Of a DNA stretch of 64,000 bases, positions 56,038-64,000 are shown piece after piece. The DNA comes from Nocardiopsis ganjiahuensis DSM 45031. GTDB lineage: Bacteria; Actinomycetota; Actinomycetes; Streptosporangiales; Streptosporangiaceae. A program made the translations under genes and the position numbers. The stretch is from the NCBI RefSeq assembly GCF_000341085.1, contig NZ_ANBA01000013.1, forward strand, positions 344,187-408,186. Reading direction: 5' to 3'. Under the pieces are notes generated by a model that made no database searches, was not told the DNA's origin, and worked only from the letters and a program-made list of their open reading frames with translations. The first letter of the stretch is position 1; every line of letters starts with the position of its first letter.

Positions 56038-57438
56038 CTACTTTCGCAGACCGAGGCGGCGTAGGGCGCGCCCACTGGTGCGACGCGCGCGCCGGTACGC
56101 GCTCATTTTGGCTTCCTTCTCCAAGGCGACCAGGCGCTTGTTCATCTGGGTGATCTTCTTTTCCAGGGAAGCCTGTTGCTGCTGTGCCTTCTGTTGCTTC
56201 TTGGTGAGGCTGCGAACACTTTCCCGCAGCCAGCCGATCCGGTACCCCAGGCTGCCGTCGTCATCGGACCAGACCTCGGCAGGGGGTGCGAAGTCGATGC
56301 TGTTGATGCGTTCCTCGAACGCGGCGCCGCCGTCCTGGCCCTCCTGGAAGATATGGGCCAGTCCATGCTTTTCGACGTAACCCGTCATCCGGTCGAAGCG
56401 CTCGTCATGGCCCTTGAGGAGTGCCGTGTAGTCGGCCTGCGCGTAGAGCTTCGCGGCGTCGAACTCTTCGGTGGGTTCGGTCATCCTGCGGTGCGGGATC
56501 TCGAAGTACTCGCTGAGCTCGAGCGTCCTGGAGTCGTGGCACATCACCACGGAGGGGGTCCCCCCGAGCAGCGAGGCGATGTTCCCGTGGATACGGGTGC
56601 CGAAGACGAAGTCGTAGGCACCCATCTCACGGATCCAGGTGATCGGGTCCAGGTGCAGACGAACCCGGTTTTCCCGGAAGAGCGGGTGGCTCCGCTGGTC
56701 GGGCATGTCACGGTGTCTGGCGGCCTCACGGGAGGTGTCCCCCCAGTACATCAGGTCGAGGTCGACGATGTCCTGCGCGATGTACTTCAGGTTCGGGTAG
56801 CGATCATGGTTGTCCATGACGATCCGGCCCAGTTCGTTCGCGGTCCCGCCGGTGACCGACAGGCCGATCCTGGCGTTGGTGTCGAGCTCGGCGGTGTCCT
56901 TCTCGACGGAGAGGGATCGCCCGTAGCGGAAGAGCGAGGGGCAGCCGATCACCTCGACGTCCTTGAAACCGAGGTGGTTCAGGTAGCGCTGGGTGAACTC
57001 CCCCCGCACACCGATGGAGGGGGCGCGGTCCAGTACGGCCGAGACGAATCGCTTCGCTGACTCGTCGAGTGAGCGCAAGGGGGCCAGGTCGTAGTCGAGG
57101 GAGGACTGGGCGCCGACACCGAGGACCATGACCGGGATGGTCAGTTTCTCGATCAGGTCGGTCCAGTAGTCGAGCTGCGCCCGGTAGGAAGGCCGGAAGG
57201 CGTTGACGAAGGGGAAGACAAAGCAGTCGTACTGCTCGTTGATCTCTTCAGCGGAGGGAACCCCGTTCTGGAAGCCCGCGAGCGTGATCTCAGTGTCGGG
57301 GACGTCCAACATCTTGTATGCGGAGTCGCTGAAGACCAGGTTGCCCAGATTGGCTCCGCCGATTTTCTGCTGAAGCACTTCCTCGACGGTGACTGTCTGG
57401 AAAGGGGACTTGCTGGAGCGTAGGAGGATTCTCTTCAC
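56038..57438 (-). CDS. polysaccharide pyruvyl transferase family protein
   Basis: 466 residues from the minus-strand GTG at 57438 (MKRILLRSSKSPFQTV), with GGAG 5 nt upstream; a longer frame begins at 57528. The pyruvyl transferase signature FGTRIHGNIASLLGGTPSV is near the centre of the C-terminal half, and VLGVGAQSS and IGVRGEFTQRYL mark the first domain. The last about 65 residues are a Gln/Lys-rich coiled coil plus a basic tail. The enzyme would add pyruvate ketals from PEP to a sugar, often galactose, of a wall polymer. galE downstream fits that. Confidence 0.88.
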   Translation of the reverse strand: MKRILLRSSKSPFQTVTVEEVLQQKIGGANLGNLVFSDSAYKMLDVPDTEITLAGFQNGVPSAEEINEQYDCFVFPFVNAFRPSYRAQLDYWTDLIEKLTIPVMVLGVGAQSSLDYDLAPLRSLDESAKRFVSAVLDRAPSIGVRGEFTQRYLNHLGFKDVEVIGCPSLFRYGRSLSVEKDTAELDTNARIGLSVTGGTANELGRIVMDNHDRYPNLKYIAQDIVDLDLMYWGDTSREAARHRDMPDQRSHPLFRENRVRLHLDPITWIREMGAYDFVFGTRIHGNIASLLGGTPSVVMCHDSRTLELSEYFEIPHRRMTEPTEEFDAAKLYAQADYTALLKGHDERFDRMTGYVEKHGLAHIFQEGQDGGAAFEERINSIDFAPPAEVWSDDDGSLGYRIGWLRESVRSLTKKQQKAQQQQASLEKKITQMNKRLVALEKEAKMSAYRRARRTSGRALRRLGLRK

Positions 57439-57963
57439 GGGAACTCCGGTCGGTGGGGGAACGAACTGCGACTGTGCGGTTTCGCTGTGACAGGGGGAAA
57501 GAGCTCGGCCGATCATAGTCGGACTCAAGGGAGCCCTCTGTCGGCTTCACCCCATGTCACGGGAGTGTCTCGAACTGTGTCATAGAGTGCGGAGGGCAAC
57601 CGAAGCAGAAGCCCTTGCGGAGGGTGATCGATCGGGGGCCCGTCGTAGTGATTTCTGTGATGCTTTCCCGGTTTATTTTTTCGATTTCGCGTAAACCTTT
57701 CTTCCTCCGAGGAGTCCTTCAGGTTATTCTCTGGATTCCGTCGGATGCGAAGGTTTCTTCTGTGTGTTGTCGCTCTGGAGTATGGGTTAACCTCGGCAGT
57801 ACGTTTGTATACCTTGTCCCGAGCTGTCCTTCATCCATCTCTGTGAAGTGACGGGCTCCAGCCCCCCGATTCGGCACCTCACCTCCGCGTCCACCACAGC
57901 GCCGATCTCTGATCCCCGTTGTGTTTTGCGCGTTCGCGGATGTGCGGAACCTTGGAGTCTTTT
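57439..57963 (+). other. 525-bp divergent intergenic region
   Basis: Separates the minus-strand pyruvyl transferase gene from the plus-strand GT2-TagF gene. It has a T-rich patch (about 57650-57740) unlike the flanking GC-rich DNA. TATACC (57808-57813) with TTAACC or GGTTAA 15-17 bp upstream is a weak promoter candidate for the plus-strand gene. No coding frame is supported. Confidence 0.45.
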
Positions 57964-60900
57964 GTGGTAGCGCTCAGTGTCATCGTTCCGATCTACAACG
58001 TCGAGAGATACCTCGAAGAGTGCTTGCGCTCCTTGCAGGTCCAGACCTGGCGCGACCTCGAGGTCGTCATGGTGGACGACGGCTCCCAGGACGAGAGCGC
58101 CACCATCGCCAAGCGTTTCGGGGAAAAGGACCCGAGGTTCCGGCTCATCCAGAAGGAGAACGGCGGGCTCGGGGCTGCCCGCAACACGGGATTGCTCCAC
58201 GCCAAGGGCGACCACGTCACCTTTGTGGACAGCGACGACGTGATCCCGCCGTACGCATTCGGCTATCACCTGGAGAGCCTGCGGCGCAGCGGCTCCGACC
58301 TGTCCACCGGAAACGTGCACCGCCTCGACGAACTGGGCACCCGGCAGTCGCCGATGCACCGCAAGATCTTCCGGACCACGAGGACCCGGACCCACATCTC
58401 CCGGGACGACGTCCTCCTGGTCGACCGGCTCGCCACCAACAAGGTCTGGCGCCGCTCCTTCTGGGACCAGCACGGCATGACCTTCCCCGTCGGCGTCCTT
58501 TACGAGGACGAGTCCGTGGCCATCCCGCTGCACTTTCTCGCCGGGTCCGTGGACGTCCTCTCCAAAGCCGTCTACCTGTGGCGTGAGAGGCCGAGTGACG
58601 ACAAGTCCATCACGCAGGACCGGCTGCGTCCCAAAGCCCTGGAGGACCGTTTCACCGCGGTCACCGCGGTCAGCGACTTCATCACCGAGAACCTCCCCCC
58701 GGTGCACAAGCAGCGTTGGGACGTGGTCGCCCTCGGGAACGACCTACGTACCTTTCTCCAGGTGCTCGACCGTGCTGATGACGCCTTCATCGAGCGCTTC
58801 TTCGAACTGGGCAACGCCTACCTGGACACGGTGAGCGCCAAGGCCTTCCGTGAACTCCCCGCCATTGAGCGGCTGAAGTGGTACCTGGTCCGTATGCGCA
58901 AGGCCGACCAGCTCCGTGAGGCGCTCATCTTCAACAAGAGCGCCGAGCAGAAGAAGGCCAAGGTCGTCCGGCACGGCATCCGCTACTACGCGGAGTACCC
59001 GTTCAAGGACGACCCTCAGCAGGAGATTCCGCGCTCCGTCTACCAGATCCGGTCAGAGCTGGAGGTCCGGCAGAAGGTGGAGGAGATGGCCTGGGTCGAC
59101 GGCCGACTGGTCGTGCGCGGCCGGGTCTGTCTGAAGTTCCTGCGTCCCAACAAGCGACTCCAGCAGCAGGTTCGGGCGTGGGCGGTCAACGCCCATGACG
59201 GAACCCGGGTACGCCTGGAGACCTCGGTCCACCGGGCCAACGAGTTCCGGCTGTCCCCGACGGCCATCACCTCGCGCGAGGACTGGGGCGGGTACGAGAT
59301 CACCGTCGATCCGGCCGCCCTCGGGAGCAAGGGAGCAGGGGCCTCGGACGAGTGGTACCTGGAACTGGGAGTGGTCAACCGGGGCTTTCGTCGTGTGGAG
59401 CGGTTGAAGAACCCCGCGGTCGCCGATGTCCGGATGGTCGGGCCCGAGGAGGTGCGACCGGGAGTATGGGCGCGTCCGCACTGGGCGGACGGCCACGAGC
59501 TGCGTCTGACGATCGACTGCCCGGCAACCGTTCTCGACGGGCACCGGACCGACGGCCTCTCCCTCGTTCTCTCGGGTGAGCTCCGTGATACCCCTGTCGA
59601 AGGGCTGAGCGCCCACCTGCACCGTCTTCCCGGTGACACCGAGGTTCCGGCGCGGATCAAGACCGAGGGCTCGACCGTGAGCGTGTTCGTGGACCTCGAC
59701 GTGCTCACCGGCGGTTTCGAGGACCGGGCCGCCGTGGCGGGAAGCCGGTCGACAGAGGAGTGGACGGTCCATCTCACCAAGCCGGACGGTAGCGTTCAGC
59801 AGCTCCCCATGGCCCTGGAGACCTCCGAGACGCACTACGTCCACGAGGGGGTCGGGGTCCGAGTCAGTCCGGACTTCGCGGGACGGGCGGTGATCAGCGT
59901 CGAGCGGCCCAAGCCGGTTCTCACCGGCGTCTCCTGGGAGGACTACACCCTCAAACTCCAGGGCGAGTACCCGGAGGCGCCCCGGGGAGAGCTCTCCCTC
60001 GTGGTCTCCGCGATCGGCCGCATGGAGGAGCACCTCTTCCCCGTCGAACTGCTGGACGGGCGGTTCTCGGTGGATCTTCAGCCCACCGCCCTTCCCAGCT
60101 TCGGTACGGGTGTCCCCTTGACCCCCGGTAGCTACCGCTTCCTGCTCAAGACCGATCTCGGCGAGAACCAGTGGGACGAGAGGCAGGTGGGCTTCGCGCA
60201 GGACTTGCGCACCGCCAAGTTCCCGGCCCCCGAGACAGAGGGCGGCTTCAGCCTGTCCCTGCGAGCCACCGGGCAGGGGAACCCCGTTCTGTGGCTTGGT
60301 TCGGTGCTGCGCTCCGAAGAGCAGGGGGCTTACGCGCAGCAGGTTCTTCGGGAGGAGACCTACCCCCGACTGCGCCGCAAGCCTGTGCTCCCCGGAATCC
60401 TGTTCGACAGCTATTCGGGCAAGCAGTTCTCCGACAGCCCGCGTGACATGTACGAGGAACTGCGCAGGCGCGGTGTGGACACCCCGATGTCCTGGATGGT
60501 GCGTCAGCGCCAGTTGGCCTTGCCCCACGGACTGACCGAGGTCAGGACCGCGAGCCAAGAGTACTTCGAGGCCCTCGCCCGCACGGAGTTCATCGTCTCC
60601 AACACGCACGTGCCCCTGTGGTTCGAGAAGCAGCCCGGCCAGAAGGTGGTGCAGACCTGGCACGGGTCCATGCTGAAGCGGATCGGTTTCGACATCGAAC
60701 ACGTCCAGTTCGCCAGCCGGGACTACCATGACCGGCTGCGTCGGGAGACCGCGCAGTGGGACTACCTGGTCTCACCGAGCCCTTGGGCGACACCGATCCT
60801 GCGTAGCGCGTTCGGTTTCGAGGGCGAGATCCTGGAGACGGGATACCCCCGCAACGACATCTTCCACCGGCCCGAGCGGGAGGCGCTGACCGAGCGGGTG

Positions 60901-61473
60901 CGGGAGCGGCTGGGCTTGCCCGAAGGCAAGAAGGTCGTGCTGTACGCGCCGACCTGGCGGGACAACAAGTTCTACGCGCCCGGCAAGTACAAGTTGGACA
61001 TGAACCTGGATCTGCGTCGGCTGTACGAGGAACTGGGAGACGACTACGTGCTGCTGGTGCGCCGGCACCCGAACATCGTGGACCGGGTGCCCACGGTGGG
61101 CAAGGACTTCGTCCACGACGTCTCGTCCTATCCCGAGATCCAGGAACTGTTCCTGGTCACGGACATCCTGGTCACGGACTATTCGTCGCTGATGTTCGAC
61201 TTCGCGAACACGGGGCGCCCGATGCTCTTCTTCACCTATGACCTGGAGGAGTACCGGGACAACCTGCGCGGGTTCTACTTCGACTTCGAGACCACCGCGC
61301 CCGGGCCGCTCCTGCGGACCTCGGACGAGGTGATCGAGTCGATTCGCGGTATCGACGGGGTCCGGGCCGAGCACGCGGAACGCTACGACGCGTTCGTCAA
61401 GCAGTTCTGCCCGCTGGACGACGGCAAGGCCGCCGCGCGGGTGGTGGAGAAGGTCTTCGGCAAACTGCTCTGA
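57964..61473 (+). CDS. fused GT2 glycosyltransferase and CDP-glycerol glycerophosphotransferase
   Basis: 1169 residues from GTG 57964, with GGAG 6 nt upstream. Residues 1 to about 300 are a GT-A glycosyltransferase: SVIVPIYNVERYL, VDDGS (37-41) and the DSDD metal motif (89-92). Residues about 350-790 form a long beta-rich linker region of unknown role. The C-terminal TagF/TagB domain has WHGSMLKRIG (899 on), VLYAPTWRD, RRHPN (1033-1037) and TDYSSLMFDF (1071 on), with the catalytic-type histidines. It would polymerise or prime a glycerol-phosphate wall teichoic acid and add a sugar. galE follows 74 bp downstream. Confidence 0.9.
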   Translation: MVALSVIVPIYNVERYLEECLRSLQVQTWRDLEVVMVDDGSQDESATIAKRFGEKDPRFRLIQKENGGLGAARNTGLLHAKGDHVTFVDSDDVIPPYAFGYHLESLRRSGSDLSTGNVHRLDELGTRQSPMHRKIFRTTRTRTHISRDDVLLVDRLATNKVWRRSFWDQHGMTFPVGVLYEDESVAIPLHFLAGSVDVLSKAVYLWRERPSDDKSITQDRLRPKALEDRFTAVTAVSDFITENLPPVHKQRWDVVALGNDLRTFLQVLDRADDAFIERFFELGNAYLDTVSAKAFRELPAIERLKWYLVRMRKADQLREALIFNKSAEQKKAKVVRHGIRYYAEYPFKDDPQQEIPRSVYQIRSELEVRQKVEEMAWVDGRLVVRGRVCLKFLRPNKRLQQQVRAWAVNAHDGTRVRLETSVHRANEFRLSPTAITSREDWGGYEITVDPAALGSKGAGASDEWYLELGVVNRGFRRVERLKNPAVADVRMVGPEEVRPGVWARPHWADGHELRLTIDCPATVLDGHRTDGLSLVLSGELRDTPVEGLSAHLHRLPGDTEVPARIKTEGSTVSVFVDLDVLTGGFEDRAAVAGSRSTEEWTVHLTKPDGSVQQLPMALETSETHYVHEGVGVRVSPDFAGRAVISVERPKPVLTGVSWEDYTLKLQGEYPEAPRGELSLVVSAIGRMEEHLFPVELLDGRFSVDLQPTALPSFGTGVPLTPGSYRFLLKTDLGENQWDERQVGFAQDLRTAKFPAPETEGGFSLSLRATGQGNPVLWLGSVLRSEEQGAYAQQVLREETYPRLRRKPVLPGILFDSYSGKQFSDSPRDMYEELRRRGVDTPMSWMVRQRQLALPHGLTEVRTASQEYFEALARTEFIVSNTHVPLWFEKQPGQKVVQTWHGSMLKRIGFDIEHVQFASRDYHDRLRRETAQWDYLVSPSPWATPILRSAFGFEGEILETGYPRNDIFHRPEREALTERVRERLGLPEGKKVVLYAPTWRDNKFYAPGKYKLDMNLDLRRLYEELGDDYVLLVRRHPNIVDRVPTVGKDFVHDVSSYPEIQELFLVTDILVTDYSSLMFDFANTGRPMLFFTYDLEEYRDNLRGFYFDFETTAPGPLLRTSDEVIESIRGIDGVRAEHAERYDAFVKQFCPLDDGKAAARVVEKVFGKLL

Positions 61474-61500
61474 GCCAGATCGGGGCGGAACGGATCATCC

Positions 61501-61526
61501 GGGGCCGGCGCCGGTGTGTCGGCCCC
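61501..61526 (+). other. hairpin upstream of galE
   Basis: GGGGCCG (61501-61507) pairs with CGGCCCC (61520-61526). It ends at the base before a possible GTG start (61527), which favours the later GTG at 61548 for galE. It may reduce read-through from the upstream gene. Confidence 0.5.
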
Positions 61527-61547
61527 GTGGAGAAGGAGACGGACACA

Positions 61548-62555
<1,008 letters not shown>

Positions 62556-62575
62556 CCCCCTTCGGTCCGGGGCGC

Positions 62576-62613
62576 CTCAGCGGTGCCGGACAGGCCTGTC
62601 CGGCACCGCTGAG
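62576..62613 (+). terminator. 38-bp perfect palindrome after galE
   Basis: CTCAGCGGTGCCGGACAGG (62576-62594) is followed with no loop by its exact complement (62595-62613). No T-run. It sits between galE and the second tail unit. Confidence 0.75.
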
Positions 62614-62697
62614 CTATCCGTTTCGCACCCGCGTGATCTGCGGAAACCACTTTTCTTCGATGATTTTCACGGATAAGCTTGCGCTGGCCGCTGTCAG

Positions 62698-62767
62698 TGT
62701 GGCACGCTTTTCTCCAGCACCACAGTTGTGCTCTCAACCCGGCCTCGCCGGGTTTTTCTGTTTCCGG
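62698..62767 (+). promoter_or_regulatory. copy 2 of the 70-nt two-hairpin element
   Basis: Hairpin A with the same TGTGG/CCACA and GCT/AGC stems, loop changed. Then CACAGTTGTG, and hairpin B: AACCCGGC (62736-62743), loop CTC, GCCGGGTT (62747-62754), then TTTCTGTTTCCGG. It lies 91 nt before the amidase ATG. GATGAT at 62659 and GCTTG at 62677 also recur at matching distances in copy 1. Confidence 0.75.
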
Positions 62768-62858
62768 TGACGTTTCCCGGACACCACTGCCGCCCCGATT
62801 CCCTCGGCCGCGGATTTTCTCTTCTTCTCGCACCGGCTCGACGGGCCGGTTATTCGTC

Positions 62859-63809
62859 ATGCCTAGGAGATTTCCTTACATTCCCACTATTGTCAGCCGA
62901 TCCGGCTGGGGAGCCCGTTCCCCCAGGTTGACCACGACAACGGACTGGTCCGAGCGCATCGGTTTCACGGTGCACTATTCCACGGGCTCACCGAGCCAGA
63001 CCCCCCGTCAGATCCAGGACTTCCACATGGATGACCGCGGGTGGGACGACATCGGTTACAACTTCCTGGTCGACCGGGCCGGCAACGTCTACGAGGGCCG
63101 CGGTTGGCTGGTCGTCGGCGCGCACGCGGCCCCGCACAACACCTCGCACATCGGGGTGTGCTTCATCGGCAGCGACGGTGACGCCACCCCGGCCGCCAAG
63201 ACCGCCATCCGCGACCTGTACGTCGACGCCTGCCACAGGGCCGGGCGCGTCCTCGACCAGACCTGGCACAGTGGCCTGCCGGAGCAGTCGACGCTCTGCC
63301 CGGGAACCGACCTGCGTACCTGGGTCCAGGACGGTATGTCCACCGACATCATCCCTCCGGAGGGAAGCAGCGTGCCCAACCGAATCCTCTACGCCACCAC
63401 CGCCGCCCACCAGCAGGCACTCACCCCCGGCCAGTGGACGGAAGTCACCTTCGACCGCCACTACACGGGCTCGGCCTGGCAGAACCGACCCGCCGAACCC
63501 GGCTGTCTGTTCGGAGCGGCGATGTACAACACCTCGGTCGCGCTCCGGGTGCAGGGCGTCGAGCCCGGCGCCGAACTGCGCGTCCGGCTGGCCTACCACC
63601 GGCCCGCCTCGGGCGGGGGGACCGAGCGCTGGACCACCATGCCGGTCGAGTCCTTCCGCCCCGGACCGGACGACCACATCGTGCACTCCTGGAACGGACA
63701 CCTGGCGGCGGGTTCCGAGGTCCGCGTCGAGGTACTCCTCCCGGACACCCCGGCGGACGAGGCCACCATCGCCTTCGCGCGCGCCGAGTCGTTGCGCTGG
63801 CAGATCTGA
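62859..63809 (+). CDS. N-acetylmuramoyl-L-alanine amidase (PGRP/amidase_2)
   Basis: 316 residues from ATG 62859; no clear ribosome site, and an upstream open frame runs through the repeated element. The type-2 amidase domain (about 10-160) has zinc ligands H39 (FTVHYSTG), H137 and C147 (WHSGLPEQSTLCPG), and Y67 as in T7 lysozyme. Residues about 170-316 are a beta-rich C-terminal domain of unknown type. No signal peptide or membrane anchor is seen. Just before a tail-tube gene, it may be a particle lysin or a release endolysin. Confidence 0.88.
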   Translation: MPRRFPYIPTIVSRSGWGARSPRLTTTTDWSERIGFTVHYSTGSPSQTPRQIQDFHMDDRGWDDIGYNFLVDRAGNVYEGRGWLVVGAHAAPHNTSHIGVCFIGSDGDATPAAKTAIRDLYVDACHRAGRVLDQTWHSGLPEQSTLCPGTDLRTWVQDGMSTDIIPPEGSSVPNRILYATTAAHQQALTPGQWTEVTFDRHYTGSAWQNRPAEPGCLFGAAMYNTSVALRVQGVEPGAELRVRLAYHRPASGGGTERWTTMPVESFRPGPDDHIVHSWNGHLAAGSEVRVEVLLPDTPADEATIAFARAESLRWQI

Positions 63810-63830
63810 AGCAGGAAGACGACAAAGACC

Positions 63831-63855
63831 AAGCCCGGCATCGACCGGGCTTTAC
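63831..63855 (+). terminator. hairpin after the amidase gene
   Basis: AAGCCCGG (63831-63838), loop CATCGA, CCGGGCTT (63845-63852), then TAC. It lies 21 bp after the amidase stop and resembles hairpin B of the repeated element in stem composition. Confidence 0.7.
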
Positions 63856-63932
63856 CTATGTCCGGGACCCCGTGTCCCTGGCTTTTCGAAAAAGAGATCA
63901 CGAAGATCACCCAGTGAAGGGATCTGTTCAAT

Positions 63933-64000
63933 ATGGGTAACACGGCTAATGCGAGTGTGTGGGCGTACGCGGATGTGTTCATCGCTCCGGTGGGTTCGGA
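63933..64000 (+). CDS. putative phage major tail (tube) protein, 3' end beyond window
   Basis: Only 22 codons are visible (MGNTANASVWAYADVFIAPV...). The opening is typical of siphovirus tail-tube proteins, which start with a short polar stretch and then a V(F/Y)xAPxG strand. AAGGGA lies about 10 nt upstream. Its place after the amidase suggests the second tail unit continues to the right. The call rests on a very short stretch. Confidence 0.5.
   Translation, partial: MGNTANASVWAYADVFIAPVGS

Overview
High-GC actinobacterial chromosome, most likely Nocardiopsaceae or a close relative. The basis is GC-rich codon use, frequent GTG starts, the order rpoB-rpoC / rpsL-rpsG-fusA-tuf / S10-spc-alpha clusters / rplM-rpsI-glmM, zinc-ribbon S14 and L36, no rpsD between rpsK and rpoA, and low-complexity membrane proteins next to the translation genes. 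The genus is inferred, not proven.

Region 1 (1-36147) is the core transcription-translation block: the 3' part of rpoB, rpoC, a repeat-rich DUF4190-like membrane protein, the str operon, the S10 and spc operons, secY-adk-map, a DUF1707-like protein, infA-rpmJ-rpsM-rpsK-rpoA-rplQ, truA, a convergent proline-rich membrane protein, and rplM-rpsI. Strong hairpins divide it into units. Region 2 (36311-41185) holds glmM, a ROK sugar kinase, a Uma2-type nuclease-fold protein on the minus strand, and a two-gene acyl-CoA unit (SDR plus crotonase).

Region 3 (41263-64000) is accessory. Its first part is surface-glycan biology: a Stealth-type sugar-phosphate transferase, a glycosyltransferase-like protein, an unknown protein and an OafA-type acyltransferase with a C-terminal SGNH domain. 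A plus-strand non-contractile phage-tail operon follows: tape measure, distal tail protein, two minor tail proteins and a beta-helix spike. Next come more wall-glycopolymer genes (a degenerate acyltransferase fragment, a polysaccharide pyruvyl transferase, a GT2-TagF fusion, galE). A second tail unit (PGRP amidase, then the start of a tail-tube protein) runs off the window. No terminase, portal, capsid, integrase or repressor gene is visible.

The most notable signal is a 70-nt non-coding element found upstream of both tail units, about 14.8 kb apart and in the same orientation. Each copy has one hairpin with a variable apical loop and then a terminator-like hairpin with an identical 8-bp stem. 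The two tail units may therefore share one RNA-level control and build one particle. The tape measure carries eight tandem 49-residue units, then nine 11-residue units. Tail genes interleaved with wall-glycan genes suggest a domesticated, spike-bearing tail particle (tailocin-like), with surface-glycan variation as a possible target or self-protection determinant. That function is inference.
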